This document shows, piece after piece, positions 42,884 to 50,816 of a DNA stretch of 64,000 bases (positions within the stretch are counted from its first letter, which is position 1; every line of letters starts with the position of its first letter). The stretch comes from JAANXG01 sp963731035 (GTDB taxonomy: Bacteria; Pseudomonadota; Gammaproteobacteria; Arenicellales; JAANXG01): contig CAVSUY010000027.1 of assembly GCA_963731035.1 (NCBI GenBank), positions 248,001 to 312,000 of the forward strand, given 5' to 3'. The notes beneath the pieces were generated by a model. The model did not search any database, was not told the DNA's origin, and saw only the letters and a program-made list of their open reading frames with translations. Both the position numbers and the translations under genes were made by a program.

Positions 42884-43675
42884 TCAGCGGCCCTTCCAAA
42901 CCGGTGGGCGCTTCTCCGCGAAAGCGCGGGCCCCCTCCAGCTGATCCTCGCTGGAATACAGCTTCTCCACCGTTGGAAACCCGCGCCGCATGATTTGCGC
43001 AATGGCCTCCTGGAACGGCATGTTTTCGGTCTCTCTGGCGACTTCCTTGATCGCGGCGAACACCAATGGCGGGCCTTCGCCCAGCACAGCGGCCATCTCG
43101 TGCGCACGCGTCATGAGCCGCTCGCGCGGCAGAACCTCGTTGACCAGCCCCCACCTCAGGGCCTCGTCCACTTCCATCCAGCGGCCGGTGTAGAGCATGT
43201 CCATGGCCACGTGATACGGGATCCGGCGCGGCAGCTTGACGGTAGCGGCGTCCGCCAGGGTGCCGGCCCTTATCTCAGGCAGCGAGAAGCGCGCGTTCTC
43301 GGATGCGAGGATCAGGTCGCAGGACAACGCCAGCTCGAAGCCGCCGCCGACCGCAAGACCGTTGACCGCCGCGATCACCGGCTTGTCGAGGTCGGGCAGC
43401 TGCTGCAAGCCTCCGAATCCGCCGACCCCGTAATCGGTGTCCGGCGCCTCGCCGGCGGCAGCGCCTTTCAGGTCCCAGCCGGCGCTGAAGAACTTGTCAC
43501 CGCCGCCGGTTACGATGGCGACCCGTAGATCCGGATCGTCCCTGAAGCGGGCAAACGTGTCTCCCATCAGTCGACTGGTCTCGCCGCTGATGGCGTTGGC
43601 TTTGGGCCGGTCCAGCACGACTTCGAGAACGGTCCCGTGGCGCGTGACGCGCAGTGGTGATTCGGTCATAAGCAT
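42884..43675 (-). CDS. CaiD-like enoyl-CoA hydratase (crotonobetainyl-CoA hydratase)
   Basis: A 263-residue crotonase. RPKANAISGETSRLMGDTF and FFSAGWDLKGAAAGE form the oxyanion-hole region. AAVNGLAVGGGFELALSCD and FSLPEIRAGTLADAATVKLP are characteristic of carnitinyl-CoA dehydratases, whose active-site glutamate sits in this PEIRAG segment. It should add water to crotonobetainyl-CoA to give carnitinyl-CoA, or the reverse. It is the last gene of the carnitine operon, separated from the ligase by 237 bp containing a dispersed repeat. Confidence 0.87.
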   Translation of the reverse strand: MLMTESPLRVTRHGTVLEVVLDRPKANAISGETSRLMGDTFARFRDDPDLRVAIVTGGGDKFFSAGWDLKGAAAGEAPDTDYGVGGFGGLQQLPDLDKPVIAAVNGLAVGGGFELALSCDLILASENARFSLPEIRAGTLADAATVKLPRRIPYHVAMDMLYTGRWMEVDEALRWGLVNEVLPRERLMTRAHEMAAVLGEGPPLVFAAIKEVARETENMPFQEAIAQIMRRGFPTVEKLYSSEDQLEGARAFAEKRPPVWKGR

Positions 43676-43715
43676 GTACCCAGTGTTTGGTTTCTACAGA
43701 ATCGGTTCCTGAAGC

Positions 43716-43799
43716 CGATCCGCCCCACGTCCTGACCTCCACGGAAGGAGGAAATGCCGGGATTGCCTGGAGCAATCCCAGTGCACATCGCTGCAGGTC
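43716..43799. repeat. Dispersed hairpin repeat, copy 2 (inverted relative to 836-917)
   Basis: Read on the minus strand it gives GACCTGCAGCGATGTGCACT, GGATTGCTCCAGGCAATCCC, GGCATTTCCTCCTTCCGTGG and AGGTC...GGCGGATC, aligning throughout with 836-917. It lies between the caiD-like gene and the CoA ligase gene on the operon strand, where its hairpins would be transcribed. Nothing else was recognised in 43676-43912. Confidence 0.8.
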
Positions 43800-43912
43800 G
43801 GCGGCTCCGCCTCCCCGGATATCGGGATTCTATCGCGACGAGTGCTTGTAGCCTTCCCCCCGCCGCTGTCAGTATGAATACCGATCCACCGAGGGGGCGC
43901 GTCCCCGGTCGA

Positions 43913-46006
43913 TTAGTCGACATGGAGCCGGATCAACGCGTCGACAGCCACTACGCCCTGCCCTTCGGGAAGCACCAGCAGCGGGTTCACGTCCAGCTCA
44001 TGCAGGAGATCCTCGTTGGCCCGCGCATAGCGAACCACCGCGTCCACGGCCTCGAGCATCGCGTGGATGTCGCCCGCCGGCCGCTTGCGGTAACCCCCGA
44101 GCAGCGGGAACACTTTGAGGGATTCCAGCGCCGTGCTCACCTGTTCGCGGGTAGCTGGTAGCAGGACTGTGGCTGCGTCCTGAACCAGCTCAACCAGGAC
44201 GCCGCCCGCACCGAGCGTCAACGCAAGACCGAACTGGGGGTCGCGGTGCACGCCGACGATGAACTCCGCCACCGGAGCCGGCGCCATGCGCTCCACCAGG
44301 AAGTGGTCCGACAAGCCGCGCATCGACTCGACAGCCGCCCGGACTTCACCGGCATTGCGCAGGTTCAAGGCTACACCTCCCGCCTCGGTCTTGTGGGCCA
44401 GCGTGTGCGAGAGGGCCTTGACCGCCACCGGCCAGCCGACACCCACCGCGGCTTCCGGCGCTCCATCGGCATGGGTCACCACGCCCTGCGGCACCGTCAA
44501 GCCGAATTCGGCCAGCGCACGCTTGCTCTCCCATTCGTCCAGCGTCCGCGCGGCTCCGTGCCGCGGCGCACCGGGCGCCGACAGCGGCACGGCTTGCTCC
44601 ACACGCGCCTGGGCCGCACCAACCCGCGCGGCGGACTCGATGGCGTCAAGGCAATCCGGGATCCCCTGCATGGGTGCGATGCCTTGCGCGAGCAACCTCT
44701 CGCCGACTGCCTCTGACAATCCTTCGGGCATCGACGCAACCACCGAGGCGCGGGCCTGATCACCGCTGGCCTGCCGCGCGGCGACGAACGCATCGAGCGT
44801 CGTGTTCCAGTCCGGCGTCGTGCACCGGTCTTCGCGTGGGAAGTCGAGCACCAGCAGGTGGGCATCGAAGCGGCACTCCATGACTCCGGTGAAGCACTCG
44901 GTCTGGGCGGCCAGGTCGCCCCAGATGTAGGTGTGGTAGTCGAGTGGATTGGCGATACTGACCCGATCACCCAGCACCCGGTGTAGTCGGGCCCGAGCCG
45001 GTTCCGGGATCTTCGGCAACTCCAGGCCCCGCGGCTGCGCGAGGTCCGCGACCAGCGTCGCTTCGCCGCCGGAACAGCTCGCGGATATCAGCCGCCTGCC
45101 GGGGAGCCCTCCGTGCACGGCCACGAACTTGAGGGTTTCCAGCAGGCTGGCAGGATCGTGCACGCGGGCAACCCCGAAACGTCGAAACAGCGCGTCATAC
45201 AGGACGTCCGACCCGGCCAGCGAGCTGGTGTGGCTGACCGTGGTCTCGGCCCCCAGCTCGGAGCTGCCGGCCTTGAGCACCACCAGCGGAACGCGCCGCC
45301 GCAGGGCCTTGATCGCGCTCCTCGAGAACGCGGCGACGTCATCCAGACCTTCAAGGTGCAGGCCGATGGCACTGACCCGGGGGTCGTCCAGCAATGCGTC
45401 CACAAGATCGTGAACGTTGATGCCTGCCTTGTTGCCAACCGTGAGCAGGTAGGCGAACGGAAGCGAGCGGCGCTGCATGGTGAGGTTCAAACCCATGTTG
45501 CCGCTCTGGGTGATGACGGCGACACCGCTCGCCACGTGTTTGCCGCCATGCTGGTCCGGCCACAGCGCCGCGCCGTCGAGGTAATTCAATACGCCGTAGC
45601 AGTTGGGTCCGATGATTGCCATGTCACCGGCCGCTTCCATCAGCCGCCGTTGCAGCTCGATGCCCTCGCCGCCCACCTCGGCGAAACCCGAGCTGAAGCA
45701 CACCACGCCGCCCGCGCCGCGCCGTGCGAGCGCGGCCACGGTTTCCGGCACCGTCTCGCGCGGGATCGCGATGAAACTGGCGTCGGGCGCGTCCGGCAGG
45801 CCGGCAACATCACGGTAGCACGGCAGCCCTTCCACGGTGTCATGGCGCGGATGCACCGGCCAGATCGCGCCCTGAAAACCGATGCGCCGGGACTGTCGTA
45901 CCACCTCGGCCGCCCACTTGCCACCGAACACGGCGATATGACGCGGGGCGAGCAGGCGCCGCAGGTTCAGCGCCCGGCTCTGCGCCGTAGATGAGGAGTT
46001 GCCCAC
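43913..46006 (-). CDS. NDP-forming acyl-CoA ligase, fused alpha and beta domains
   Basis: A 697-residue enzyme of the acetate-CoA ligase (NDP-forming) family. Residues 1-450 form a CoA-binding and succinyl-CoA-synthetase-like region (RHIAVFGGKWAAEVVRQSRR, IIGPNCYGVLNY, VAVITQSGNMGLNL, VSHTSSLAGS). The remainder is an ATP-grasp domain (GWPVAVKALSHTLAHKTEAGG, VGVHRDPQFGLALTLGAGGV, ELDVNPLLVL). The catalytic phosphohistidine is probably in TVSHTSSLAG. The start is GTG at 46006 with GGGAG just upstream. In this operon it should make the CoA thioester of gamma-butyrobetaine or carnitine, the job CaiC does elsewhere with AMP-forming chemistry. Confidence 0.85.
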   Translation of the reverse strand: MGNSSSTAQSRALNLRRLLAPRHIAVFGGKWAAEVVRQSRRIGFQGAIWPVHPRHDTVEGLPCYRDVAGLPDAPDASFIAIPRETVPETVAALARRGAGGVVCFSSGFAEVGGEGIELQRRLMEAAGDMAIIGPNCYGVLNYLDGAALWPDQHGGKHVASGVAVITQSGNMGLNLTMQRRSLPFAYLLTVGNKAGINVHDLVDALLDDPRVSAIGLHLEGLDDVAAFSRSAIKALRRRVPLVVLKAGSSELGAETTVSHTSSLAGSDVLYDALFRRFGVARVHDPASLLETLKFVAVHGGLPGRRLISASCSGGEATLVADLAQPRGLELPKIPEPARARLHRVLGDRVSIANPLDYHTYIWGDLAAQTECFTGVMECRFDAHLLVLDFPREDRCTTPDWNTTLDAFVAARQASGDQARASVVASMPEGLSEAVGERLLAQGIAPMQGIPDCLDAIESAARVGAAQARVEQAVPLSAPGAPRHGAARTLDEWESKRALAEFGLTVPQGVVTHADGAPEAAVGVGWPVAVKALSHTLAHKTEAGGVALNLRNAGEVRAAVESMRGLSDHFLVERMAPAPVAEFIVGVHRDPQFGLALTLGAGGVLVELVQDAATVLLPATREQVSTALESLKVFPLLGGYRKRPAGDIHAMLEAVDAVVRYARANEDLLHELDVNPLLVLPEGQGVVAVDALIRLHVD

Positions 46007-46022
46007 TACACTCCCGCGGCAG

Positions 46023-47183
46023 TCAGGCGCCGTGGGGGCGCAGCAGGCCCCGGGAGATGATGTGGCGCTGGATCTCGCTGGTGCCGTCCCAGATGCGCTC
46101 GACCCGCGCGTCGCGCCAGAAGCGCTCAATAGGCAGCTGGGACATCAGCCCCATGCCGCCGAAGATCTGCAGCGCCTGGTCGGTCACCCGCGCCAGCATC
46201 TCCGAGGCGGCCAGCTTCGCCATGGCCGCGTCGATATCGGTCATCCGGTTCTCGTCCAGCTTCCACGCCGCCCGTAGGGTTAGCAGCTCCGCCGCCTCGA
46301 TGTCCATGGCCATGTCGGCAAGCTTGAAGCCGGTGCCCTGGAACCGTCCGATGGGCCGGCCGAACTGCTGACGAGTGGCGGCCCAGTCCACCGCCATGTC
46401 GAATACCCGGTGGGCGCGCCCGACGCTGGTGGCGGCCACCGTGAGCCGGGAGGCGCCCAGCCACTCGTTCATGAGCTCGAAGCCCTTGCCCGCCTCGCCC
46501 AGACGGTTGGCAACCGGCACCCGGCAATCCGTGAAATACAGCTCGCACTGGTGGTACCCGCGATGCGACACACAGGGCGAGCCGCGCCGCACCTCGAGAC
46601 CCGGGGTGTCCTTGTCGACCAGCAGGGCGGTGATCAGTTTCTTCTCACCGTGCTTGGTTTCCTCCACTCCGGTAGCGGCGAACAGAATGATGAAGTCCGC
46701 CATGTCGGCGTGGCTGATGAAGTGCTTGTTGCCGTTGATGACGTAGTCGTCGCCATCGCGCACGGCGCGGGTGCGCATCGAGCGAACGTCCGAGCCGGCG
46801 TTGGGCTCGGTCATCGCCAGGCAATCGTGGCGCTCGCCACGGATGGCGGGCAGCAGATAGCGCTCGACCTGGTCACCCTGGCATGCCTTCAGGATATTGC
46901 TGGGCCGCGCCACCAGCATCTGCAATCCATAGGAGGCGCGACCCAGCTCACGCTCCAGGAGCGTGGCGGAGAAATTGTCCAGGCCGCCGCCTCCCAGTTC
47001 CTCCGGCATGTTCGCAGCGTAAAGACCGGCTTCGATCGCCTTGGCCTGGATCGATCGCGCCAGCTCGAGAGGCACTTCGTCCAGCCGCTCCACCTCGTCC
47101 TCGTGCGGATACAGCTCCGTGTCCACGAAATGGCGCACGGCATCGACGATCATCTGCTGCTCAGTGGTCAGTTCGAAGTTCAT
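46023..47183 (-). CDS. Acyl-CoA dehydrogenase (candidate gamma-butyrobetainyl-CoA dehydrogenase)
   Basis: A 386-residue FAD enzyme: CLAMTEPNAGSDVRSMRTRA (FAD and substrate loop), GNKHFISHADMADF, TRQQFGRPIGRFQGTGFKLA, and LQIFGGMGLMSQLPIERFWR. The C-terminal motif reads RIWDGTSEIQRHII; the position of the usual catalytic glutamate (YEGT in MCAD-type enzymes) is aspartate. It starts the block shared with the ligase gene (16-bp gap) and follows the carnitine dehydrogenase by 74 bp. It should oxidise gamma-butyrobetainyl-CoA to crotonobetainyl-CoA using ETF. Confidence 0.87.
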   Translation of the reverse strand: MNFELTTEQQMIVDAVRHFVDTELYPHEDEVERLDEVPLELARSIQAKAIEAGLYAANMPEELGGGGLDNFSATLLERELGRASYGLQMLVARPSNILKACQGDQVERYLLPAIRGERHDCLAMTEPNAGSDVRSMRTRAVRDGDDYVINGNKHFISHADMADFIILFAATGVEETKHGEKKLITALLVDKDTPGLEVRRGSPCVSHRGYHQCELYFTDCRVPVANRLGEAGKGFELMNEWLGASRLTVAATSVGRAHRVFDMAVDWAATRQQFGRPIGRFQGTGFKLADMAMDIEAAELLTLRAAWKLDENRMTDIDAAMAKLAASEMLARVTDQALQIFGGMGLMSQLPIERFWRDARVERIWDGTSEIQRHIISRGLLRPHGA

Positions 47184-47257
47184 ATGGCCGTCTCTGTTTG
47201 ATACCTCGTTGATGAAGCCCTGCCGTTGTCACACGAATGGCGGGTTAGAATCCCGAC

Positions 47258-48214
47258 CTATACTATGCCGTGGCGCGCCTTGGCACCCTGGATCGCTTCC
47301 AGCACGCTGATGATCGCATCGTCGCGGTAGGCCTCCAGTTCCTTGATCGAGTGGGCGCCCTGTTGCTCGGCGGTGCCTTGCACGACGTCCTCGATCAACC
47401 TGTCCGTCAGCGGCGGCGCGGCCAGCCTGGTCCACGGCAGCTCCAGAGCCGGACCGAACTGCTCCATAAAGTGACGCATACCGGCCTCCCCACCAGCCAG
47501 GGTATAGGTCAGGAACGTACCCATGAACGACCAGCGTATGCCACAGCCGAAGCGCACCGCGTCGTCGATCTCCCCGGTGGTGGCCACCCCGTCGTTGACC
47601 AGGTGCAGGGCCTCCCGCCACAAGGCTTCCATCAACCGGTCGGCGATAAAGCCCGGTACCTCCTTGCGCACCTTGAGCGGCCGCATCCCCAGCGAAGTAT
47701 AAATAGCCTCGGCCGCATCCAGCGCCTCCGGCGCCGTACGGCCGCCGCCCACGACCTCCACCAAAGGCAGGAGATAAACGGGGTTGAACGGGTGCCCAAC
47801 CAGACAGCGCTCGGGAGCCACGGCGTCGGCGTAGAAATCCGATGGCAACAGGCCCGAGGTGGACGAGCCGATCACGGTATCACGCCGCGCGGCCCGGGAG
47901 ATCCGGGCGTGCAGCTCGCGCTTGAGGTCCTCGCGTTCCGGCGCGCTCTCCTGAACGAAGTCTGCCTCCGCGACACAGTCCTCGACGCTGGACGCGAACC
48001 TCAGCCGCGAGATGGAGGCGCCGGGCTCGAGCCCCGTGCGCTCCAAAGCCCGCCAGGCGTTGGCGACGTTGGCCCGCAGCTGTCGCTCGGCGCCCGGCGC
48101 CGGGTCCCAGGCCACCACGTCCAGGCCCCTGGCGAGCGCCCTCGCCGCCCAGCCACTGCCGATGACGCCGGCGCCTATGGCGGCGAAGGTCCTGATGTCA
48201 GTGGTGAATTTCAT
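47258..48214 (-). CDS. L-carnitine dehydrogenase (CdhA-like)
   Basis: A 318-residue NAD-dependent dehydrogenase of the 3-hydroxyacyl-CoA dehydrogenase family: FAAIGAGVIGSGWAARALAR binds NAD, QESAPEREDLKRELHARIS and IGSSTSGLLPSDF form the active-site wall, and GHPFNPVYLLPLVEVVGG holds the catalytic histidine. The later FGCGIRWSFMGTFLTYTLAG is typical of carnitine dehydrogenases. It oxidises carnitine to 3-dehydrocarnitine. The ATG at 48214 lies 13 bp after the BKACE stop. A possible upstream GTG would overlap that gene. Confidence 0.9.
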   Translation of the reverse strand: MKFTTDIRTFAAIGAGVIGSGWAARALARGLDVVAWDPAPGAERQLRANVANAWRALERTGLEPGASISRLRFASSVEDCVAEADFVQESAPEREDLKRELHARISRAARRDTVIGSSTSGLLPSDFYADAVAPERCLVGHPFNPVYLLPLVEVVGGGRTAPEALDAAEAIYTSLGMRPLKVRKEVPGFIADRLMEALWREALHLVNDGVATTGEIDDAVRFGCGIRWSFMGTFLTYTLAGGEAGMRHFMEQFGPALELPWTRLAAPPLTDRLIEDVVQGTAEQQGAHSIKELEAYRDDAIISVLEAIQGAKARHGIV

Positions 48215-48227
48215 GTCGCGCCGCGCC

Positions 48228-49121
48228 TCATGCGCCACGCTTTTTCAGGCCGAGCTTTCCGCGTCCCTCCTCGGGGGTCAGCGGTCTCGCGCCCAGGCGG
48301 GTGATGATCTCGCAGGCGCGTTCGGTCAGCGAGCCATTGCTCGCGTGCACCCCCTTCTCCAGGTACAGGTTGTCTTCCAGACCGACACGCACATTTCCGC
48401 CGAGCAATATCGCCTGCGCCAACATGGGCATCTGCATGCGGCCGATCCCGAAGCCGGCCCACACTGCGCCGTCTGGCATGTTGTCCACCATCGCCTTCAT
48501 GGTGCCGGTATCCGCCGGCGCCCCCCAGGGAATGCCCAGACAGAGCTGGAACAACGGTGGAGTGTCCAACAGGCCTTCACGTTGAAGCTGCCTCGCAAAC
48601 CACAGGTGCCCGGTGTCGAAAATCTCCAACTCAGGCTTCACCCCGAGCTCCTGGACACGCTTGGCGCCGCTCCGCAACTGATTGGGGGTCGACACGTAGA
48701 TATAGTCGCCGTCGCCGAAGTTGAGGGTGCCGCAGTCCAGGGTGCAGATCTCGGGCAGCAGCTCCTCGACGTGGGCCAGGCGGGTCAGAGCACCGACCAG
48801 ATCAGTGGCCGCTCCGAATTCCAGGGGATCCTCTCCCGCACCGATCTCGAGGTCGCCGCCCATGCCGGCAGTGAGGTTCACGATCACATCGACCCCGGAC
48901 GAGCGGATGCGGTCCACGACCTCGCGGTAGAGATGGACGTCGCGGCTGCCCTTGCCGGTGTCCGGATCCCTGACGTGGCAATGCACCACGGTGGCACCGG
49001 CTTTGGCAGCTTCGACCGCCGCTTCAGCGATCTGCGCGGGGGTTACGGGAATGCCGGGATGCTTGCCCACCGTGTCTCCAGCGCCGGTGACGGCGCAGGT
49101 TACGATCACGTCGTAGTTCAT
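48228..49121 (-). CDS. BKACE-family beta-keto acid cleavage enzyme (dehydrocarnitine cleavage, CdhC-like)
   Basis: A 297-residue zinc enzyme. GATVVHCHVRDPDTGKGS carries the HxH zinc motif and NLTAGMGGDLEIGAGEDP the substrate loop of the BKACE (DUF849) family. LFQLCLGIPWGAPADT and VRVGLEDNLYLEKGVHASNG complete it. Members exchange the acetoacetate part of a beta-keto acid with acetyl-CoA; here dehydrocarnitine would give betainyl-CoA and acetoacetate, given the adjacent carnitine dehydrogenase and thioesterase. GAGGAGGC before the ATG at 49121 fixes the start. First gene of the operon. Confidence 0.9.
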   Translation of the reverse strand: MNYDVIVTCAVTGAGDTVGKHPGIPVTPAQIAEAAVEAAKAGATVVHCHVRDPDTGKGSRDVHLYREVVDRIRSSGVDVIVNLTAGMGGDLEIGAGEDPLEFGAATDLVGALTRLAHVEELLPEICTLDCGTLNFGDGDYIYVSTPNQLRSGAKRVQELGVKPELEIFDTGHLWFARQLQREGLLDTPPLFQLCLGIPWGAPADTGTMKAMVDNMPDGAVWAGFGIGRMQMPMLAQAILLGGNVRVGLEDNLYLEKGVHASNGSLTERACEIITRLGARPLTPEEGRGKLGLKKRGA

Positions 49122-49141
49122 GTCTATGCCTCCTCCAGGCA

Positions 49142-49229
49142 GGAACAGAATGTTCCGAAAATACAGGGACTTGTGCCGTCGACAACGCGCCACAGCGACA
49201 CACTGTTGACTGGCCACGACATCGCCAGT
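49142..49229. promoter_or_regulatory. Palindromes in the divergent carnitine-operon promoter region
   Basis: The 174-bp gap between the BKACE and CdhR-type starts holds two perfect inverted repeats: GGAACA-GAA-TGTTCC (49142-49156), about 20 bp from the BKACE ATG, and ACTGGC-N9-GCCAGT (49209-49229) in the middle. Either could bind the adjacent GlxA/AraC-type regulator; the first is well placed to act on transcription of the five-gene operon. Confidence 0.5.
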
Positions 49230-49295
49230 GGCTGCAAAAAGCCCGGTCCGCTGGCATATACTGGCGGCGTGTCCGACGCCAGCCAAAACCCGCCC

Positions 49296-50303
49296 ATGAA
49301 ACCGGAGAGGATCCACTTTCTGCTCATGCCCGGCTTCTCCATGCTGGGCTTCAGCTGTGCTCTGGAGCCCCTGCGTGCGGCGAATCGTTTCGGCGGTGGT
49401 CTCTACGAGTGGCATATCGTCAGCAGCGATGGACGGCCGGTGCCGGCAAGCGGCGGGATCACGATCATGGCCGACCGTTCGATCGCCGACGTACCAAAGG
49501 CGGAATGCGTATTCGTCGTCGCCGGCTACAACCCGCTGGAACACCACGCCCCCGCCATCGCCGCCTGGCTGCGGAAGCTCGACCTATTCGGCGCTACCAT
49601 CGGCGCGGTGGACACCGGATCCTTCGTGCTGGCGGAGAGCGGGCTGCTGCACCGGGAACCGGTCACCTTGCATTGGGAAGCCATGCCCGCCTTCGTGGAA
49701 TCGTATCCGGGTCTGACGGTGACCCAGGAGTTGTTCGAGATCGGCGACCGCCGGATCACCTGCGCCGGCGGCACCGCGTCCCTGGACATGATGCTTCACC
49801 TCATCGGCCGCAGGCACGGCAGCGGCCTCGCGGTGCAGGTATCCGAGCAGTTTGTTCAGGGCCAGATCCGGGACCGGTCCGACCACCAGCGCATGGAGAT
49901 CGCCGCACGCTACGGGGTGCACAACAAGAAGCTGGTGCAGGTCCTCGGCATCATGGAAAGCCACCTGTCCGAGCTGTTGTCCACCGATGCACTCGCCGTC
50001 AGGGTGGGAGTCACCCGCCGCCAGCTCGAGCGCTTGTTTCGGGAGCACCTGCACGATTCACCGTCCAACTTCTACCTGCGGCTGCGCCTCGACCGGGCCC
50101 GCCAGCTGCTGCAGCAGACCGATATGAACATCATGGAGGTCAGCATCGCCTGCGGCTTCGAATCGGCTTCGCATTTTTCGCGGACCTACCGCGCGCGCTT
50201 CGATGTCAGTCCGAGCCGGGACCGCGAAGCCCTCCATCCAGCACCCGTTGCCGGCGTGACGCGGGCAACCGCCATCCAAGCGAGTGCCCGGCATGAGCAA
50301 TGA
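49296..50303 (+). CDS. CdhR-type GATase1-like AraC-family regulator
   Basis: A 335-residue regulator. The N-terminal half is a DJ-1/PfpI-type amidotransferase-like domain (FLLMPGFSMLGFSCALEPLR, TIGAVDTGSFVLAESGLL, ITCAGGTASLDMMLHLI). The C-terminal 100 residues form two AraC helix-turn-helices (RVGVTRRQLERLFREHLHDS, IMEVSIACGFESASHFSRTY). This architecture is that of CdhR and GbdR, activators of carnitine and betaine breakdown in Pseudomonas. The start is uncertain, with a GTG nine codons upstream. It overlaps the thioesterase gene and is divergent from the operon. Confidence 0.9.
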   Translation: MKPERIHFLLMPGFSMLGFSCALEPLRAANRFGGGLYEWHIVSSDGRPVPASGGITIMADRSIADVPKAECVFVVAGYNPLEHHAPAIAAWLRKLDLFGATIGAVDTGSFVLAESGLLHREPVTLHWEAMPAFVESYPGLTVTQELFEIGDRRITCAGGTASLDMMLHLIGRRHGSGLAVQVSEQFVQGQIRDRSDHQRMEIAARYGVHNKKLVQVLGIMESHLSELLSTDALAVRVGVTRRQLERLFREHLHDSPSNFYLRLRLDRARQLLQQTDMNIMEVSIACGFESASHFSRTYRARFDVSPSRDREALHPAPVAGVTRATAIQASARHEQ

Positions 50304-50784
50304 CCCAGTGGACTCCCTGAACACACCGCCGGTCTCGTACCGCGACCGCGTGCGCGCGGAGTGGGTCGACTACAACGGCCACATGAGCGAAGCCTACTAC
50401 GTTCTGGTGTTCGGTCATGCCACCGATGCATTCTATGATCTCATCGGCATGGACGACGACTACCGCCGCGCCACGTCGCGCTCAGTGTACACGCTGGAGT
50501 CGCACATCAGTTATCTCATGGAGATCGGAGAAGGCGAAGAGCTCGTGGTGCGCACCCAGGTGCTGGGCGCCGATCACAAGCGCATACACCTGTTCCACGC
50601 CATGCATCACGGCGAGCCCGGAGATCTGCTCGCCACCAGTGAGCTCATGCTGCTGCACGTCGATACCACGACCCCCGGCGCCGTCGCCTTCGCGCCGGAG
50701 GTCCGGAAACGGCTCGACAAGATCGCGCAGGCGCATACCGATCTCCCGCGTCCGGGCCGCGCCGGGCGCTCCATCAGCCTCTGA
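50293..50784 (+). CDS. Hotdog-fold thioesterase (CdhB-like betainyl-CoA thioesterase)
   Basis: A 163-residue 4-hydroxybenzoyl-CoA-type thioesterase: VRAEWVDYNGHMSEAYYVLV places the catalytic aspartate and the helix start, followed by YTLESHISYLMEIGEGEELV and a C-terminal strand with LATSELMLLHVD. In the Pseudomonas cdh locus the thioesterase beside CdhR hydrolyses betainyl-CoA to glycine betaine and CoA. The ATG at 50293 lies within the last codons of the regulator gene (11-bp overlap), so both are co-transcribed, with the permease next. Confidence 0.87.
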   Translation: MSNDPVDSLNTPPVSYRDRVRAEWVDYNGHMSEAYYVLVFGHATDAFYDLIGMDDDYRRATSRSVYTLESHISYLMEIGEGEELVVRTQVLGADHKRIHLFHAMHHGEPGDLLATSELMLLHVDTTTPGAVAFAPEVRKRLDKIAQAHTDLPRPGRAGRSISL

Positions 50785-50816
50785 CGAAGTCGGAACTTGC
50801 AGGCCGGGGACCACTC

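Noticed and set aside
50284..50292. GTG start three codons upstream for the thioesterase
   Set aside because: The ATG at 50293 is a better start codon and family similarity begins after it; the GTG adds only MPG.
48012..50303. A 763-residue plus-strand frame over the carnitine genes
   Set aside because: The first 430 residues are the antisense of BKACE and carnitine dehydrogenase; only the last 335 form the regulator.
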